Shown here: positions 62,827 to 64,000 of the stretch, piece by piece
Position numbering within the stretch: the stretch's first letter is position 1
How the letters are laid out: every line of letters starts with the position of its first letter
DNA from: Leptodactylus fallax
Lineage: Eukaryota > Chordata > Amphibia > Anura > Leptodactylidae
Direction: 5' to 3'
Assembly: GCA_947044405.1 (NCBI GenBank)
Contig: CAMRHE010000028.1
Span: 7,958,001-8,022,000, forward strand
DNA length: 64,000 nt
Translations under genes and position numbers: made by a program
Notes under the pieces: generated by a model
What the model was told of the DNA's origin: nothing
Seen by the model: the letters and a program-made list of their open reading frames with translations, nothing else
Databases searched by the model: none

Positions 62827-64000
62827 GACCGCCCTGGAGGAACCTGCAAACATCTACAGATGCAATAACCGTCTGTTTTCTCTGCAATGCTAGCTATCTG
62901 CAGCTGTAAAGGTATGTTTCCATGTGTTCAAGCGCCCAACCAGGTGCGGGTATTAGTTGAATAGGCATAAAACACCAGACATCCTCCCTTTAAAAGGAGT
63001 ACAGGATCAGAAAACATTGCAGATGGTTTCAAGAACTTAGTTATGCTTGATGGAGGATCTGACGGCCCAAATTCATGAAGATGTGGCATTATTGGAAACT
63101 ATCAAGATTCTGCTGAATACAAATCCATTATGTTATTAACCTAAAGGCGACCCACGGGCCGACTTCACCCCATTTAAGATTTCAATTTCTCAGTTAATGA
63201 CACCACATCCGCTGGTCGCATGGCTAAGTTGTAGTTCATTCATTTTAATAGGACTAAACTGTAGCAATGCCATGTGACCAATGGACCGAAGAAGAAAGCA
63301 GCCTTGTTATCTAATCCTGCGCAACCCCTTTAATCCCAAGTATTATAAAATTGTAGGCACATTATAAATACTGCACATCTGCCCATTTTAAAGACAATTG
63401 TACGAAATATGCGCGAGCAAGGCTAAACTCCATAATCCCCCAAATTACAGTAAAATTTCCTCCTAATCTGTGCTACTAATAAATTATTCAGATTTACACA
63501 AAAATAAAACTTAACTTCCTTCTGTTGTTACAGTAGCATTAGGAATAAAAAAAAAAAAAAATATATGACATGACACAACCCAAATATATATTCACATGCT
63601 GTAAAATTCCTTTAATCCAGCATTGGTAGGACCTGATTGGTGACGAAGTATCAAACTCTCATACAAAAGAATATACAACTCTGTAAGAATAAGCCTAAAA
63701 TAAAATAAACAAAAAATTCTCTTTAAAAAAAAATAAAATGATATATAATGTTTTTAATCAGAGGAATTCCTCATTTGGGTCTTCCTGGTCAGACTTCTTT
63801 CTGGTCAGACTTGTGGATTATCAAAAACTGGATTAATGGAATTTTACTAACAATGATAAATGTAACCAAAATATCTGCACCTCATGCTCACAAGTATTTC
63901 ATTGGTTGGAGCAGCATTTAGTGCTCCAGGACGGGCCTTCCTACTGTCGTTGAAGAATTCTCTCAAACTGAAGACACCAGGTAGCCCTAGTCTAATGGGC
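62827..64000. other. Right edge, no gene supported
   Basis: TTTAATCCC near 63329 recalls a TTAA-MITE end. On the minus strand about 63968-63840 has an open stretch of about 43 codons after a CTTCAG that could be a splice acceptor (LREFFNDSRKARPG...), ending in TAG. The assignment is open. Confidence 0.3.

Noticed and set aside
42000..64000. LY75 exons expected next to CD302
   Set aside because: No C-type lectin motif (WIG, CPxxW-type) was seen on the minus strand in this part. The gene presumably lies outside the window.

Overview
The window is vertebrate nuclear DNA, most likely from a frog. It has exon-intron genes with GT-AG splice sites and a MARCHF7-CD302 gene pair in the order and convergent orientation known from tetrapods. 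The spaces between exons are full of Tc1 transposons, an L1-type LINE, tRNA-derived SINEs, TTAA-targeted MITEs starting TTAAAGG (the T2/Kolobok type described in Xenopus) and a Ty3/Gypsy LTR retrotransposon. The species cannot be fixed from the sequence alone.

Layout. 1-4.0 kb: SINE fragment and a 51/46-bp minisatellite. 4.0-27.3 kb: MARCHF7 on the plus strand, nine coding exons that splice in phase into a 690-residue RING-CH E3 ubiquitin ligase. Intron 1 holds a Tc1 element (7389-15509) that was split by a nearly full-length L1-type LINE. 29.0-41.7 kb: CD302 on the minus strand, six coding exons including a 27-nt microexon, predicted 246 residues (signal peptide, C-type lectin-like domain, one membrane segment, short tail). 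Its introns carry T2-type MITEs, a 3' fragment of an L2/CR1-type LINE, an 0.8-kb foldback element built of short palindromes, and a 49-bp minisatellite with higher-order structure. 41.9-50.3 kb: graveyard of Tc1 remnants, AT-rich tandem repeats, a possible solo LTR and a TTAA-flanked element. 50.5-57.7 kb: a complete Ty3/Gypsy element with two 0.98-kb LTRs that differ, as far as I can read, only in a C tract, a 4-bp target duplication, an intact gag and an intact 1362-codon pol. 57.7-64 kb: foldback and dispersed repeats and a cluster of CTCF-like motifs; no gene that I can support.

The two host genes are convergent neighbours with no visible functional link. The most striking object is the LTR element: a candidate -1 frameshift heptamer GTTAAAC directly before the gag stop, an 18-nt primer-binding site matching the 3' end of tRNA-Ser, and near-identical LTRs all point to recent, possibly continuing, activity.
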